Source: Nocardia amikacinitolerans NBRC 108937 (lineage in GTDB: Bacteria > Actinomycetota > Actinomycetes > Mycobacteriales > Mycobacteriaceae). Taken from it: a stretch of DNA of 64,000 nt. A model generated the notes under the pieces. The model saw only the letters and a program-made list of their open reading frames with translations, ran no database searches and was not told the origin of the DNA. Below are positions 45,992-54,395 of the stretch, one piece after another. Where the stretch lies: NCBI RefSeq assembly GCF_001612615.1, contig NZ_BDAU01000013.1, forward strand, positions 1-64,000, written 5' to 3'. The position numbers and the translations under genes were made by a program. How positions within the stretch are numbered: position 1 is the first letter of the stretch; every line of letters starts with the position of its first letter.

Positions 45992-46663
45992 ATGTTCAAC
46001 CGTAAGAACGTGGCGCGGATGGCCGGTGTCGGTGCCGCCGCCACCATTGCCATGGGCCTGTTCTCCACCGGCGCCGCCAACGCCGACACCTTTGTCCCGC
46101 TGCCGGGCGGCGAGATCGTCAAGCACCTGTCCGACGGCACCGTGGTGACCGTTCGCCTGGTCGGCGAGTCCGCCCTCATCAGCCCGTCCATGGGTTCCAC
46201 CCCGGTGCACCGCAACGCGTGGGTCTCCGGTTCGGCTCAGGTCGAGCTGTCCGGCACCGGCGCGGAAGCCGGCGGCAAGATCTTCCCGGGCTACACCGTC
46301 GGCTGCCAGGTGAACATCGCGGGCGGCGGCGCCGAGGGCGGCGTCGAGGCTGGCAGCGACTGGCAGGGCGAGAGCCCGAGCATCGGCGCGAGCAGCGGCG
46401 GCAACCTGTCGCTCGGCCCGGGTCAGGCGACCTCGTTCTACATCCTCGACATCGAGGAGGCCGACGACTTCGGCAACGAGTCGCACAAGAAGCGCAACAA
46501 GTTCAAGGGCAGCAACGGCTCGGTCACCTGGGCCGACTCCACCATCGGCCTGTCGGGCTGCGGTGGCTACGCGCAGGCCCGCGCCTTCGTCAGCGTGGAG
46601 GTCGAGACCGACAACGTCGTCACCTGGGTGACGCTGTGGGGTCAGCCGTTCAGCCTCGGCTGA
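45992..46663 (+). CDS. MspA-family outer-membrane porin, second of pair
   Basis: A 223-residue paralogue of the preceding gene. The signal peptide ends STGAANA before DTFVPLPGGEIVKHL; VTVRLVGESALISPSMGST, NAWVSGSAQVEL, GYTVGCQVNIAGGGAEGGVE, LSLGPGQATSFYILDIEEADD and GCGGYAQARAFVSVEV follow. A Lys-rich, charged insertion (NESHKKRNKFKGSNGS) sits where the first porin has none. The 137-bp gap carries its own GAGGGG ribosome site. Both genes probably share the upstream promoter and the terminator at 46754. Confidence 0.92.
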   Translation: MFNRKNVARMAGVGAAATIAMGLFSTGAANADTFVPLPGGEIVKHLSDGTVVTVRLVGESALISPSMGSTPVHRNAWVSGSAQVELSGTGAEAGGKIFPGYTVGCQVNIAGGGAEGGVEAGSDWQGESPSIGASSGGNLSLGPGQATSFYILDIEEADDFGNESHKKRNKFKGSNGSVTWADSTIGLSGCGGYAQARAFVSVEVETDNVVTWVTLWGQPFSLG

Positions 46664-47484
46664 CGCACACCGTCCGGGCTCTGGCCACGCGCCGCTGCCC
46701 GGCGGAATTCGTCCGGCTGCGCTCCACCGAGCCGCAGGACCGGCGACTCGAACGAACGGGCCCGTCGCTTCGGTGACGGGCCCGTTCTCGTGCCCGCTGC
46801 CTCGGGTCGGCGCATGACCAGACGTGGAACGCCGAGTGACATACCGGTGAACGCCGGATGTTTGCGCGCGTTAGGCTGGAACTGTCGTTCGGAGGGGACA
46901 AACCGGACGACCGGCGGAAGCGGGCTTCCCGGGGTCCGCTCCAGGGCCCGCTTCCTGTTCGGTTCGGTATGCGTGTCCTTCATGCGGCCCTCGTTGTGCG
47001 GATCGAGGAGCCGCCCAGAATTCCCTTTCGCAATAGCTTTTCGATATCAATCGGCGAAACTCTTTTTTGCCTGCGCGGCGGGCATTGTCGCCACGGAGTA
47101 CGGCACCCTCGCGAAAGTCGTGCATGCCATCAGCGCGGCGACGACGAAACCGATCTGAACATATGTTGCTTGTCGGCAATCATGTAGGAACCGAGACCGA
47201 CTTCATCGGGTTCCGCTGAAAACGGCGAGCGCGGATTGGCGATTCCGTTGGGGAACGCGGTGATGCTCGCGACGAACGCGGTGCTGATTACTGCCGTAAC
47301 GGCCAGGTAGATGACGTTGCGGGGAAGATGAAATCCTTTTAGCGTTGCCGATCCCTCCTCTTCGGCGAATCTGTGGGTCGCACTCGGAGAAATCCGTGCT
47401 CCGGGCCTCGGGAGATGTTGATCGACCGAAGCGGTTAATTTCCGGCGAACATATTCCGGTCGCGAGTTGCGGCGAGCCGGGCGG
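46664..47484. other. 820-bp region after the porins, no confident gene
   Basis: Holds the porin terminator and a second hairpin (46916-46925 with 46946-46955). On the minus strand at about 47154-47360 a frame reads NVIYLAVTAVISTAFVASIT and AFPNGIANPRSPFSAEPDEV, a plausible membrane-anchored peptide, but no normal start codon is in frame. In M. tuberculosis mscL is near this place; it is not seen here. Confidence 0.5.
46754..46787 (+). terminator. Terminator after the porin pair
   Basis: A perfect 13-bp stem GAACGGGCCCGTC/GACGGGCCCGTTC (46754-46766 with 46775-46787) and an 8-nt loop followed by TCG. Confidence 0.8.
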
Positions 47485-48153
47485 TCAATGGAAGACCACC
47501 GTCAGCGCGGTGTGCAGCGAAGCGGCGGCGACCACCGCGGCATGTTCGGCATCCATCGCGACCAACACCACCCGGTCCGCCGCGCCCCGTCGTTCGCCGG
47601 GCTCGGAAACCATGACCACGGCGGCATCGCCTGCCAGCGTCCTGGCCGGTCGCGCGCCGGGCCCCTGCTGCTCGTCGCCACCGATCACGTCGACACGGTC
47701 GCCCGGCCGCAGGATGTCCGCCACCGCCGTGTCCGCCAGCCGGATCGGGACTATGCGCGCGTCGCGTGCGCCCGCCGCCACCTCGGCCAAGCGCGGACCG
47801 ATCACCCGCAGGTCGGTGAACACCTCACCGGCTCGCATCGCGCCGGTCGAGGTGGCGCCGACCAGCGTCGAGGGGTCGCGTACCGCGCCTACTGGGAGGG
47901 CGCCGGATTCGCGCGGCACCGATTTCAGGTCCCCCGATTCGAGCACCTTGCCGGGCGGTAGATCACGCCCGGCGACGACGACGTTCGTCCGCGCCGCGCT
48001 CGGATTCCCACGGGCGAAGAGAACGACGGCCAGGAGCGTCAGAGCCGCCGCGAAGACGCGGCGGGCGAGCAGTCCATCGAGCCAGGGCGGCCGGTTCCAC
48101 AGGGCGAAGCGCAGCGGGCTGCCGCGACCGAGATCGGCGAATGCGCGAGTCAT
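47485..48153 (-). CDS. SAF-domain protein (CpaB/RcpC-like)
   Basis: 222 residues. One N-terminal helix (ARRVFAAALTLLAVVLFARG) and a SAF domain (TNVVVAGRDLPPGKVLESGDLKSVP...GATSTGAMRAGEVFTDLRVI) are followed by a beta-rich segment IVPIRLADTAVADILRPGDRVDVIGG. This is the build of CpaB/RcpC proteins of Flp pilus systems, but no other pilus gene is in the window. In actinobacteria single SAF proteins of unknown role are common. Confidence 0.85.
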   Translation of the reverse strand: MTRAFADLGRGSPLRFALWNRPPWLDGLLARRVFAAALTLLAVVLFARGNPSAARTNVVVAGRDLPPGKVLESGDLKSVPRESGALPVGAVRDPSTLVGATSTGAMRAGEVFTDLRVIGPRLAEVAAGARDARIVPIRLADTAVADILRPGDRVDVIGGDEQQGPGARPARTLAGDAAVVMVSEPGERRGAADRVVLVAMDAEHAAVVAAASLHTALTVVFH

Positions 48154-48241
48154 GGCCGGATCCTATGGCCAGGATCACACCGCGCTGGTCACCGAAAGGG
48201 CGACCTGTGGATCGGCGAGAGGCTGTGGATAACCGGGAAAA

Positions 48242-48535
48242 TCAGCTGGCGACGGCCGTGCTGGTGGTCGCGCTCGAGCTGCTCGACGAGCTCGACTCCG
48301 AACCCGACGAACTGGAGCCGCTGTCGGACTTCGCGGGCTCGCTCGCGGTGGACGCGCCGCCGCGGCTGTCGGTGCGGTAGAAGCCACTGCCCTTGAACAC
48401 GATGCCGACCGAGTTGAACAGCTTGCGCAGCTTCCCGGAGCAGTTCTCGCAGACCGTCAGTGCGTCGTCGGTGAAGGACTGCACGATGTCGAAGCGGTTG
48501 TCACACTGGGTGCACGCGTATGAATAAGTTGGCAC
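48242..48535 (-). CDS. FmdB-family zinc-ribbon protein
   Basis: 97 residues. PTYSYACTQCDNRFDIVQSF and ALTVCENCSGKLRKLFNSVGI supply two CxxC pairs of a zinc ribbon; GSGFYRTDSR is the conserved follow-on. The C-terminal third is a run of Ser, typical of FmdB relatives. In M. tuberculosis (Rv0991c) the homologue is a redox-controlled chaperone; the same location supports orthology. Confidence 0.92.
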   Translation of the reverse strand: MPTYSYACTQCDNRFDIVQSFTDDALTVCENCSGKLRKLFNSVGIVFKGSGFYRTDSRGGASTASEPAKSDSGSSSSGSESSSSSSSSATTSTAVAS

Positions 48536-48603
48536 AGGATCCTCCGCAGGGTTCGTCGACTAGCACTCTACAGGCGACAGTGCCAACGCCGCCAATCGGT
48601 CGT

Positions 48604-49221
48604 TCATTCCGCGACCCGATCGCCGCCGAGTTGCCGCAGTCCGCCGTACGGCGTGAGGACCCACCCCATCCGCAGGTCGTGCGGTTCTTCCGGCAGCCGG
48701 TCCACGAATTCGTCGTCGCGCACCACCGCGACCAACCGGGCGTCCGGCCGCGCGGCGCCGAGCGTCCGGTCGTAATGCCCCGCTCCGCGCCCGAGCCGGA
48801 CACCGCGCCGGTCCACCGCGAGCGCGGGAATCAGGATCAGCTCCGCAAGCGCGACGGCCTCGACGCCCAGCGCGGGTCCGCTCGGCTCGCGCAGCCCGTA
48901 CCTGGCCCGGCGCAGGTCGGCGGGACCCGTGTACTCGGCCCAGTTCAACGCTTCCGCATCACCGGTGAGCGGCAGAAGGACGCGCGCCCCGGTCTCCCGT
49001 AGCGCTTCCAGTTGGGCCATCGACCCCGGCTCGTCGCGCACCGGCACGTACGCGCACACCCATTCCGAGACCAGCGGTGTCTCGAACTTGCCGATCGCTT
49101 CGGCAAGCGCCAGCGCCTCGCGCTCGCGCTCGGCCGCGGGCACCGCAGCCCGCCGGGCGAGAATTTCGCCACGCCATGCATGTTTGTCCCGCTCGCCGGG
49201 CATCTCCATGGGGATCACCAT
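48604..49221 (-). CDS. 5-formyltetrahydrofolate cyclo-ligase
   Basis: A 205-residue ATP-dependent enzyme that turns 5-formyl-THF into methenyl-THF. RGEILARRAAVPAAERE is the typical N-terminal helix, VCAYVPVRDEPGS the first substrate strand, and LILIPALAVDRRGVRLGRGAGHYDRTL the C-terminal signature with the nucleotide loop. The start at ATG 49221; ATG 49209 is also reasonable. It is divergent from galU with about 60 bp between. Confidence 0.93.
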   Translation of the reverse strand: MVIPMEMPGERDKHAWRGEILARRAAVPAAEREREALALAEAIGKFETPLVSEWVCAYVPVRDEPGSMAQLEALRETGARVLLPLTGDAEALNWAEYTGPADLRRARYGLREPSGPALGVEAVALAELILIPALAVDRRGVRLGRGAGHYDRTLGAARPDARLVAVVRDDEFVDRLPEEPHDLRMGWVLTPYGGLRQLGGDRVAE

Positions 49222-49282
49222 AAGCTCACCGGGTGCCAGGTCGCCGCGACGGCGGCCGGGCGGTGTGATGGATGGATAGGGT

Positions 49283-50245
49283 ATGCGTATGACAGCACAG
49301 GCAGGACAGTCCGCGGATGGTGCGCCGACGTCGTGTTTCCGCACGGCAGTCGTGCCAGCGGCCGGGCTCGGGACCCGCTTCCTGCCCGCGACCAAGACGG
49401 TGCCCAAAGAGTTGCTGCCGGTGGTGGACACTCCTGGTATCGAACTGGTCGCGAGCGAGGCCGCCGACTCCGGCGCGAACCGTCTCGTGATCGTGACCTC
49501 GCCGGGCAAGGACGGCGTCGTCGCCCACTTCGTCGAGGACCTGGTGCTGGAGAGCACCCTCGCCGAGCGCGGCAAGTTCCAGTTGCTGGAGAAGGTGCGC
49601 AAGGCGCCCGCCCTGCTCGACGTCACCTCGGTGGTGCAGGAGGAGCCCCTCGGCCTCGGTCACGCGGTGGCGCAGGCCGAGCAGGCGCTCGACGACGACG
49701 AGGACGCGATCGCGGTCCTGCTTCCTGACGATCTGGTGCTGCCGTGCGGTGTGCTCGACGTGATGAGCCGCGTCCGCCGCAAGCGCGGCGGCAGCGTGCT
49801 GTGCGCCATCGATGTGCCGAAGGACCAGGTCAGCGCCTACGGCGTCTTCGACGTCGCGCCGGTGCCCGACGCGACAAACCCGAACGTGTTGCGGGTCAAC
49901 GGAATGGTGGAGAAGCCCGCGCTTGCCGACGCGCCGTCGACCTTCGCGGCCGCGGGCCGATACCTGTTGGACCGGGCCATCTTCGACGCGCTGCGGCGGA
50001 TCGAGCCGGGCGCCGGTGGTGAGCTGCAACTCACCGACGCCATCGCGCTGCTGATCGACGAGGGACACCCGGTTCACGTCGTCGTGCACCGTGGGTCGCG
50101 CCACGATTTGGGCAACCCGGGCGGTTATCTTCGTGCTGCGGTCGATTTCGCTTTGGAACGAGAGGAATACGGCCCTGCCCTGCGGGAGTGGCTGCAGCAC
50201 CGGCTCGGTCCGGACTGGGATCCGCAGCTGACGACGGACGACTGA
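49283..50245 (+). CDS. galU: UTP-glucose-1-phosphate uridylyltransferase
   Basis: 320 residues. VVPAAGLGTRFLPATKTVPKEL is the nucleotidyltransferase signature; EEPLGLGHAVAQAEQAL, VLLPDDLV, GVFDVAPVPDATN, VNGMVEKP and GRYLLDRAIFDAL match GalU. It makes UDP-glucose for trehalose, glycolipid and wall arabinogalactan precursors. Two ATGs, 49283 and 49289, are close; either is acceptable. Confidence 0.96.
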   Translation: MRMTAQAGQSADGAPTSCFRTAVVPAAGLGTRFLPATKTVPKELLPVVDTPGIELVASEAADSGANRLVIVTSPGKDGVVAHFVEDLVLESTLAERGKFQLLEKVRKAPALLDVTSVVQEEPLGLGHAVAQAEQALDDDEDAIAVLLPDDLVLPCGVLDVMSRVRRKRGGSVLCAIDVPKDQVSAYGVFDVAPVPDATNPNVLRVNGMVEKPALADAPSTFAAAGRYLLDRAIFDALRRIEPGAGGELQLTDAIALLIDEGHPVHVVVHRGSRHDLGNPGGYLRAAVDFALEREEYGPALREWLQHRLGPDWDPQLTTDD

Positions 50246-50370
50246 GCGAAAGCTCGGCTTTCGTCGGCAGTGGACCGTCGGGTACGAATGATGGTTCACC
50301 GAACGCGGTTGCGTCCGAAGCGCGTGCGGCGGAATCGGTTCGATGTGCGGAGTAGATCAGGAAGGGCTGG

Positions 50371-51627
50371 ATGCGCTCGGTTGAGGATCAGCAGATCAAG
50401 GTGACCGCGGCGGCGGTCGCGCCCCGGCCGGTCCGGGTCGCGATCTCCGAGGCCCAGGGCCTGCTGTGCGCCGAGGACGTGGTCACCGAGCGGCCGTTGC
50501 CCGGTTTCGACCAGGCGGCCATCGACGGTTACGCGGTGCGCAGCGTCGACGTGGCCGCCGCCGGATCCGACATCCGCAACGAGGACGGCGAACTGGTCGA
50601 TCTGACGTTGCCGGTGGTCGGCGAGGTGGTCGCGGGTTCCCGGCAGCCGATCCGATTGCAGCCGCGCCAGACGGTGCGGGTCGACACCGGCGCTCCGCTG
50701 CCGACGCTCGCCGACGCCGTGCTGCCGCTGGACTTCACCGACGGCGGCAGGGCCAGGATCAAGGTCTACGAGCCGGTCCGCTCCGGCGACTACGTGCGGC
50801 GCATCGGCGACGACGTGCAGCCGGGCGATGTCGCGGTGCGCGCGGGCACCATCATCGGTCCCGCGCAGGTGGGTCTGCTCGCCGCGGTGGGCCAGGACAA
50901 GGTGCTCGTGCATCCGCGGCCGCGGCTGTCGGTGATCTCGGTCGGCGGCGAGCTGATCGATATCGATCGCACGCCGGGCCCCGGCCAGGTCTACGACGTC
51001 AACTCCTACGCGCTGGCCGCGGCCGCCAGGGACGCGGGCGCGGACGTGAATCGCGTCGGCATCGTCAGCGCGGACCCGCGGCGGCTGCGCGACGTCGTCG
51101 AGGGGCAGCTGGTGCGTTCGGAAGTCGTCGTCATCGCGGGTGCGGTGGGCGGCTGGGCCTCCGAACAGGTGCGCGAGGCGTTGGAGGGGCTCGGCGAACT
51201 CGAAATCGCCCGTGTCGCCATGCATCCCGGTTCGGTGCAGGGTTTCGGCAGGCTCGGGCGCGACGAGGTGCCGACCTTCCTGCTGCCGTCGAATCCCGTT
51301 GGCGCGCTTGTGGTCTTCGAGGTGATGGTGCGTCCGTTGATCCGGATCGCGCTCGGCCGCAGGCATCCCATGCGCCGCATCATCCGGGCCAGAACCATCA
51401 CACCCATCAGTTCGATGGTCGGGCGCAAAGGTTTCCTGCGCGCTCAGCTCATGCGCGACGAATCCACCGGCGACTACCTGGTGCAGCCGCTCGGCGGCGG
51501 CGCCGGTTCCTCACATCTGCTGGCCACCATGGCCGAGGCGAACAGCCTGATCATCGTCGACCCGGAGGACACCGAGGTCAGGACCGGTGACGAGGTGCAA
51601 GTCGCGTTCCTCTCGCAGCGCGGCTGA
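50371..51627 (+). CDS. glp: Gephyrin-like protein Glp (MoeA family)
   Basis: 418 residues of MoeA/gephyrin fold: RPLPGFDQAAIDGYAV (MoeA signature), GQTVRVDTGAPLPTLADAVLPLDF, GDDVQPGDVAVRAGTIIGPAQVGLLAAVG, VGGELIDID and the MoCF domain. The usual catalytic GGxS-x-GDxD of MoeA reads VIAGAVGG, i.e. degenerate. In Corynebacterium glutamicum the homologue, Glp, works in the divisome with FtsZ and a membrane receptor GlpR encoded nearby; that gene order (glp, rimJ, glpR) is present here. AGGAAGGG precedes ATG 50371. Confidence 0.9.
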   Translation: MRSVEDQQIKVTAAAVAPRPVRVAISEAQGLLCAEDVVTERPLPGFDQAAIDGYAVRSVDVAAAGSDIRNEDGELVDLTLPVVGEVVAGSRQPIRLQPRQTVRVDTGAPLPTLADAVLPLDFTDGGRARIKVYEPVRSGDYVRRIGDDVQPGDVAVRAGTIIGPAQVGLLAAVGQDKVLVHPRPRLSVISVGGELIDIDRTPGPGQVYDVNSYALAAAARDAGADVNRVGIVSADPRRLRDVVEGQLVRSEVVVIAGAVGGWASEQVREALEGLGELEIARVAMHPGSVQGFGRLGRDEVPTFLLPSNPVGALVVFEVMVRPLIRIALGRRHPMRRIIRARTITPISSMVGRKGFLRAQLMRDESTGDYLVQPLGGGAGSSHLLATMAEANSLIIVDPEDTEVRTGDEVQVAFLSQRG

Positions 51628-51639
51628 AGCGTGGAGTCG

Positions 51640-52290
51640 ATGAACGTCTTCCGGGTCACCCAGCATCCGGGGTGGCCCGCGCGTCTCGGTCCGGTGCGCG
51701 TCGCCGCGGGACAGGTCACGCTGCGGCCGGTGCGGCTGCGCGACGCGGCGGCGTGGAGCCGAATCAGGTTGCGCGACCGCGAGCATCTGGAGCCGTGGGA
51801 GCCGACCGGCCGGGGCGCTTGGGAGGCGCGCAACCACGCGTCGAACTGGCCCTCGCTGTGGTCGAGCCTGAAGGCCGAGGCAAGACGCGGCGCGATGATC
51901 CCGCTCGTGATCGAGGTCGACGGCGCTTTCAGCGGCCAGTTGACCGTCGGCAACATCGTGCGCGGGGCGCTGCGTTCGGCGTGGATCGGCTACTGGGTGG
52001 CCAAGGACCTCAGCGGACATGGCGTGGCGACCGCCGCGCTCGCGCTCGGACTCGACCACTGCTTCGGGCCGGTCGGCCTGCACCGAGTCGAGGCGACCGT
52101 TCGCCCGGAAAACCTTGCCAGCCAGGCGGTTCTGCGCAATGTGGGCTTCCGTGAGGAAGGCCTGCTTCGCCGCTATCTCGATGTGGACGGCGCCTGGCGC
52201 GACCACCTGCTCGTGGGTCTGACGGTGGAGGAAGTCACCGGAACCGTGCTGGATCGGCTGGTGCGAGAGGGGCGAGTCATCCTGCCCTGA
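51640..52290 (+). CDS. rimJ: GNAT acetyltransferase, RimJ family
   Basis: 216 residues. VTLRPVRLRDAAAWSRIR and WEPTG start the GNAT fold; GNIVRGALRSAWIGYWVAKDLSGHGVATAALAL is the acetyl-CoA loop, and VEATVRPENLASQAVLRNVGFREEGLLRRYL the RimJ/L-type C-terminal half. RimJ acetylates the N-terminus of ribosomal protein S5. The start is ATG 51640, or GTG 51631 four bases after the glp stop. Confidence 0.92.
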   Translation: MNVFRVTQHPGWPARLGPVRVAAGQVTLRPVRLRDAAAWSRIRLRDREHLEPWEPTGRGAWEARNHASNWPSLWSSLKAEARRGAMIPLVIEVDGAFSGQLTVGNIVRGALRSAWIGYWVAKDLSGHGVATAALALGLDHCFGPVGLHRVEATVRPENLASQAVLRNVGFREEGLLRRYLDVDGAWRDHLLVGLTVEEVTGTVLDRLVREGRVILP

Positions 52291-52652
52291 GGACCGCGAT
52301 TCGTTGCGAGACGTTTGCCATCGGGCAGTCCAAGGGAAATCCAGTCGATCGATATGAGACGGGCGGGACGATACCGGCGTGACACGTCAACTCCCGCGAG
52401 GCACGCGGACGGATGGGCAATCTTGTGACAGATGTGGCGGATGTGCACGGCGCGCCTGCCGTAATCGCGCGGCGGGCCGAATTAACCTACGGACGTCGGG
52501 GCTGCGTCTTGCGGCACCGGCAGGGAGCCTGAGCGGCGTCTTCGGACCGAGGGCCGCGTCCGAGCGCGTGAGCGGTAGCGAACGCACGGCGCGGTACGTC
52601 ATCCGGGCGCGGGCCGAACGGACGAACAGGTGGGGACGGAGGTGATGACCTG
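52291..52652. other. Intergenic region before glpR
   Basis: About 360 bp without a gene. A strong GGAGGTGAT ribosome site ends it. The -10-like TTAACCT near 52480 is the only promoter-like word that I notice; no repeat or hairpin stands out. Confidence 0.45.
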
Positions 52653-53810
52653 ATGCCGAACTCGATTCTGTGGATCGGGCTCGTCGTGCTCTGGGTCTTC
52701 GTCCTGTTCCCGATCTTGGCCGACCGGCACCCCAGGATCCGGCAGACCACCGACGCGGCACTGGCGACCCGTGTATTGCACCGCGGCGGCTCCAAGCGGC
52801 GCATGAAGAAGGGGCCGGCGGCCGGGCACGACAGCGACCCGGACTATCGGCCGACCCGAGTGCAGAGAAAGCGTTTCCACAGCGATGATGCGGAGGACCG
52901 GATGAGCGCACCGGCCGACGAGCAAGTCACCGAAGTCGACGAGGACAACGAAGCGCGGGACGACATCCCGGCGCTCGAGGCGGGCCCCGCGGCGTCCGCC
53001 GTCCATTCCGGCAACGCCGATGACGAACCCGCCGAGGCGGATTCGGGCGACACGGACGACGATGCCGTGACGAGCGAGGCCGACCGTGCGGCGGATCCCG
53101 AGTCGGACCTCGACTCGGATCTCGATTCGGACGAGAACGACACCGAGACCGCCCGAACGCCTGCGGACGCGGACGCCGCGGCCGATGATGACGACGTGGC
53201 CGATGACGACGAAGAGGCCGCGGCGTACTACGAACCGACCACGGCACGTATCCCGCCCGCCCGCTCCGGCGCACCCGCGCGCGTCCCGGACCCCGACTAC
53301 CAAACCGACTCGGACGAACCGGAATTCGTCCCGACCCGGCGCGGCCGCGGCGGCTTCGACCCGGAAGCCGACGCGATGGCCCGCGCCGCCCGCTACACCT
53401 TCCGGCAGCGCGCCGTCCTCGGCCTGCTGCTGACCGGCATCCTCTGCGGTGCGCTGGCGATCGTCGTCAGCCCGCTGCTGTGGTGGGCCTGCGGACTGTC
53501 CGCTCTCGTTCTCGGCACCTACCTGGCGTACCTGCGCAGGCAGGTCCGCATGGAAGAGGAGATCCGCCGCCGCCGCGCCGCCCGCCTCCGCGGCCGCGAC
53601 GCCGACGAGGACCAGCACCGCGCCGACGACACCGAGACCCGCCGCGGCATGGACCGCGAGACCGCCCGTGCCCTGCGCCGCCGCTCCGTCCTTCTCGACG
53701 CCGTCGACGAGGACCCGATGTTCGAACACCTCGACACCTTCGACCCCGCCACCGCCCGAGCCCTCCGCGGCCGCACCAGCGGCGACATGCGCCGGGCAGT
53801 AGGCGAATAA
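52653..53810 (+). CDS. glpR: Divisome membrane protein GlpR/SepX family
   Basis: 385 residues. N-terminal helix NSILWIGLVVLWVFVLFPIL followed by ADRHPRIRQTTDAALATRVL, a ~210-residue acidic, Asp/Ala/Glu-rich disordered middle, then two adjoining helices (AVLGLLLTGILCGALAIVV; LLWWACGLSALVLGTYLAYL) and an Arg-rich tail. Topology and place two genes after glp fit GlpR, the membrane receptor that binds Glp, and Streptomyces SepX. The acidic middle varies greatly between species. A strong GGAGGTGAT precedes the ATG. Confidence 0.88.
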   Translation: MPNSILWIGLVVLWVFVLFPILADRHPRIRQTTDAALATRVLHRGGSKRRMKKGPAAGHDSDPDYRPTRVQRKRFHSDDAEDRMSAPADEQVTEVDEDNEARDDIPALEAGPAASAVHSGNADDEPAEADSGDTDDDAVTSEADRAADPESDLDSDLDSDENDTETARTPADADAAADDDDVADDDEEAAAYYEPTTARIPPARSGAPARVPDPDYQTDSDEPEFVPTRRGRGGFDPEADAMARAARYTFRQRAVLGLLLTGILCGALAIVVSPLLWWACGLSALVLGTYLAYLRRQVRMEEEIRRRRAARLRGRDADEDQHRADDTETRRGMDRETARALRRRSVLLDAVDEDPMFEHLDTFDPATARALRGRTSGDMRRAVGE

Positions 53811-53890
53811 CCGCAGCTCAGGCAGGCGATTCGGTATCTCGCCGGATCGCCTGCTACAGTGGCACAGCGCGGTTCCCCCGGGGACCGCAC

Positions 53891-53966
53891 GGGGCTATAG
53901 CGCAGTTGGTAGCGCGTCTCGTTCGCATCGAGAAGGTCAGGGGTTCGATTCCCCTTAGCTCCACCA
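53891..53966 (+). tRNA. tRNA-Ala (anticodon CGC)
   Basis: GGGGCTA pairs with TAGCTCC (one G-T) as acceptor stem; AGTTGGTAGC is the D-loop; TCTCG-TTCGCAT-CGAGA is the anticodon arm with CGC, reading GCG codons; GGTTCGATTCC is the T-loop. The terminal CCA is encoded. A terminator follows directly. Confidence 0.97.
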
Positions 53967-53970
53967 ACGG

Positions 53971-54004
53971 AGGCGAGTGCTCGCGCAGAGCGCTCGCCTT
54001 TTTG
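53971..54004 (+). terminator. Terminator of the tRNA-Ala gene
   Basis: An 11-bp stem with one G-T (53971-53981 with 53989-53999), a 7-nt loop and TTTTT. Confidence 0.85.
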
Positions 54005-54395
54005 GTTGGTTCCGCGTGTTTGTGGGGGCGGAGCCCCCACACCCCCACCCGGCGGGGCTTCGCTCCCCGGACCCCCTCCTAGGTTGGCCTGTCCGGGTAG
54101 GTTTGCGATCGCTTGTTGGGCGGAGACTTCCTTGGATCGCCGCGTTCGTTTCGCCTTCGTGTTGGCGTCGCTGTTCGGACCCTCCTTTCCAGGTTTGGCT
54201 GCTGGGGAGGGTTTGCCGCGCCTGTTGGGCCGAGACTGTTTGGGACCGCCGCCTTCATTACGTCACCTCGGCAGGCGCCTTCGAGCGCACCTCTTAGGTG
54301 CGCCCGCTCCGGCGGGTTGCCTTTGCTCGCCGGGCTGAAGACAGGCCTCTGTCTACCACCCCGGGTGTGGCTTCCCGCTTTCCTGCGCCCAATCT
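54005..54395. repeat. Non-coding repeats and hairpins after the tRNA
   Basis: About 390 bp. A 9-bp hairpin TGTGGGGGC/GCCCCCACA (54021-54041) is followed by a second GC hairpin near 54052-54070. A ~110-bp unit starting with GTTTGCSRYS and containing TTGGGCSGAGACT occurs at about 54101 and 54211. No gene is visible. Confidence 0.6.

Noticed and set aside
47485..48153. CpaB as part of a Flp/tad pilus locus
   Set aside because: No other tad/cpa gene is present; only the SAF-domain protein can be supported.
52379..52645. Small ORF before glpR with several Cys
   Set aside because: Its Cys/Arg-rich sequence and lack of codon bias look random; the region is more likely promoter and 5' UTR.
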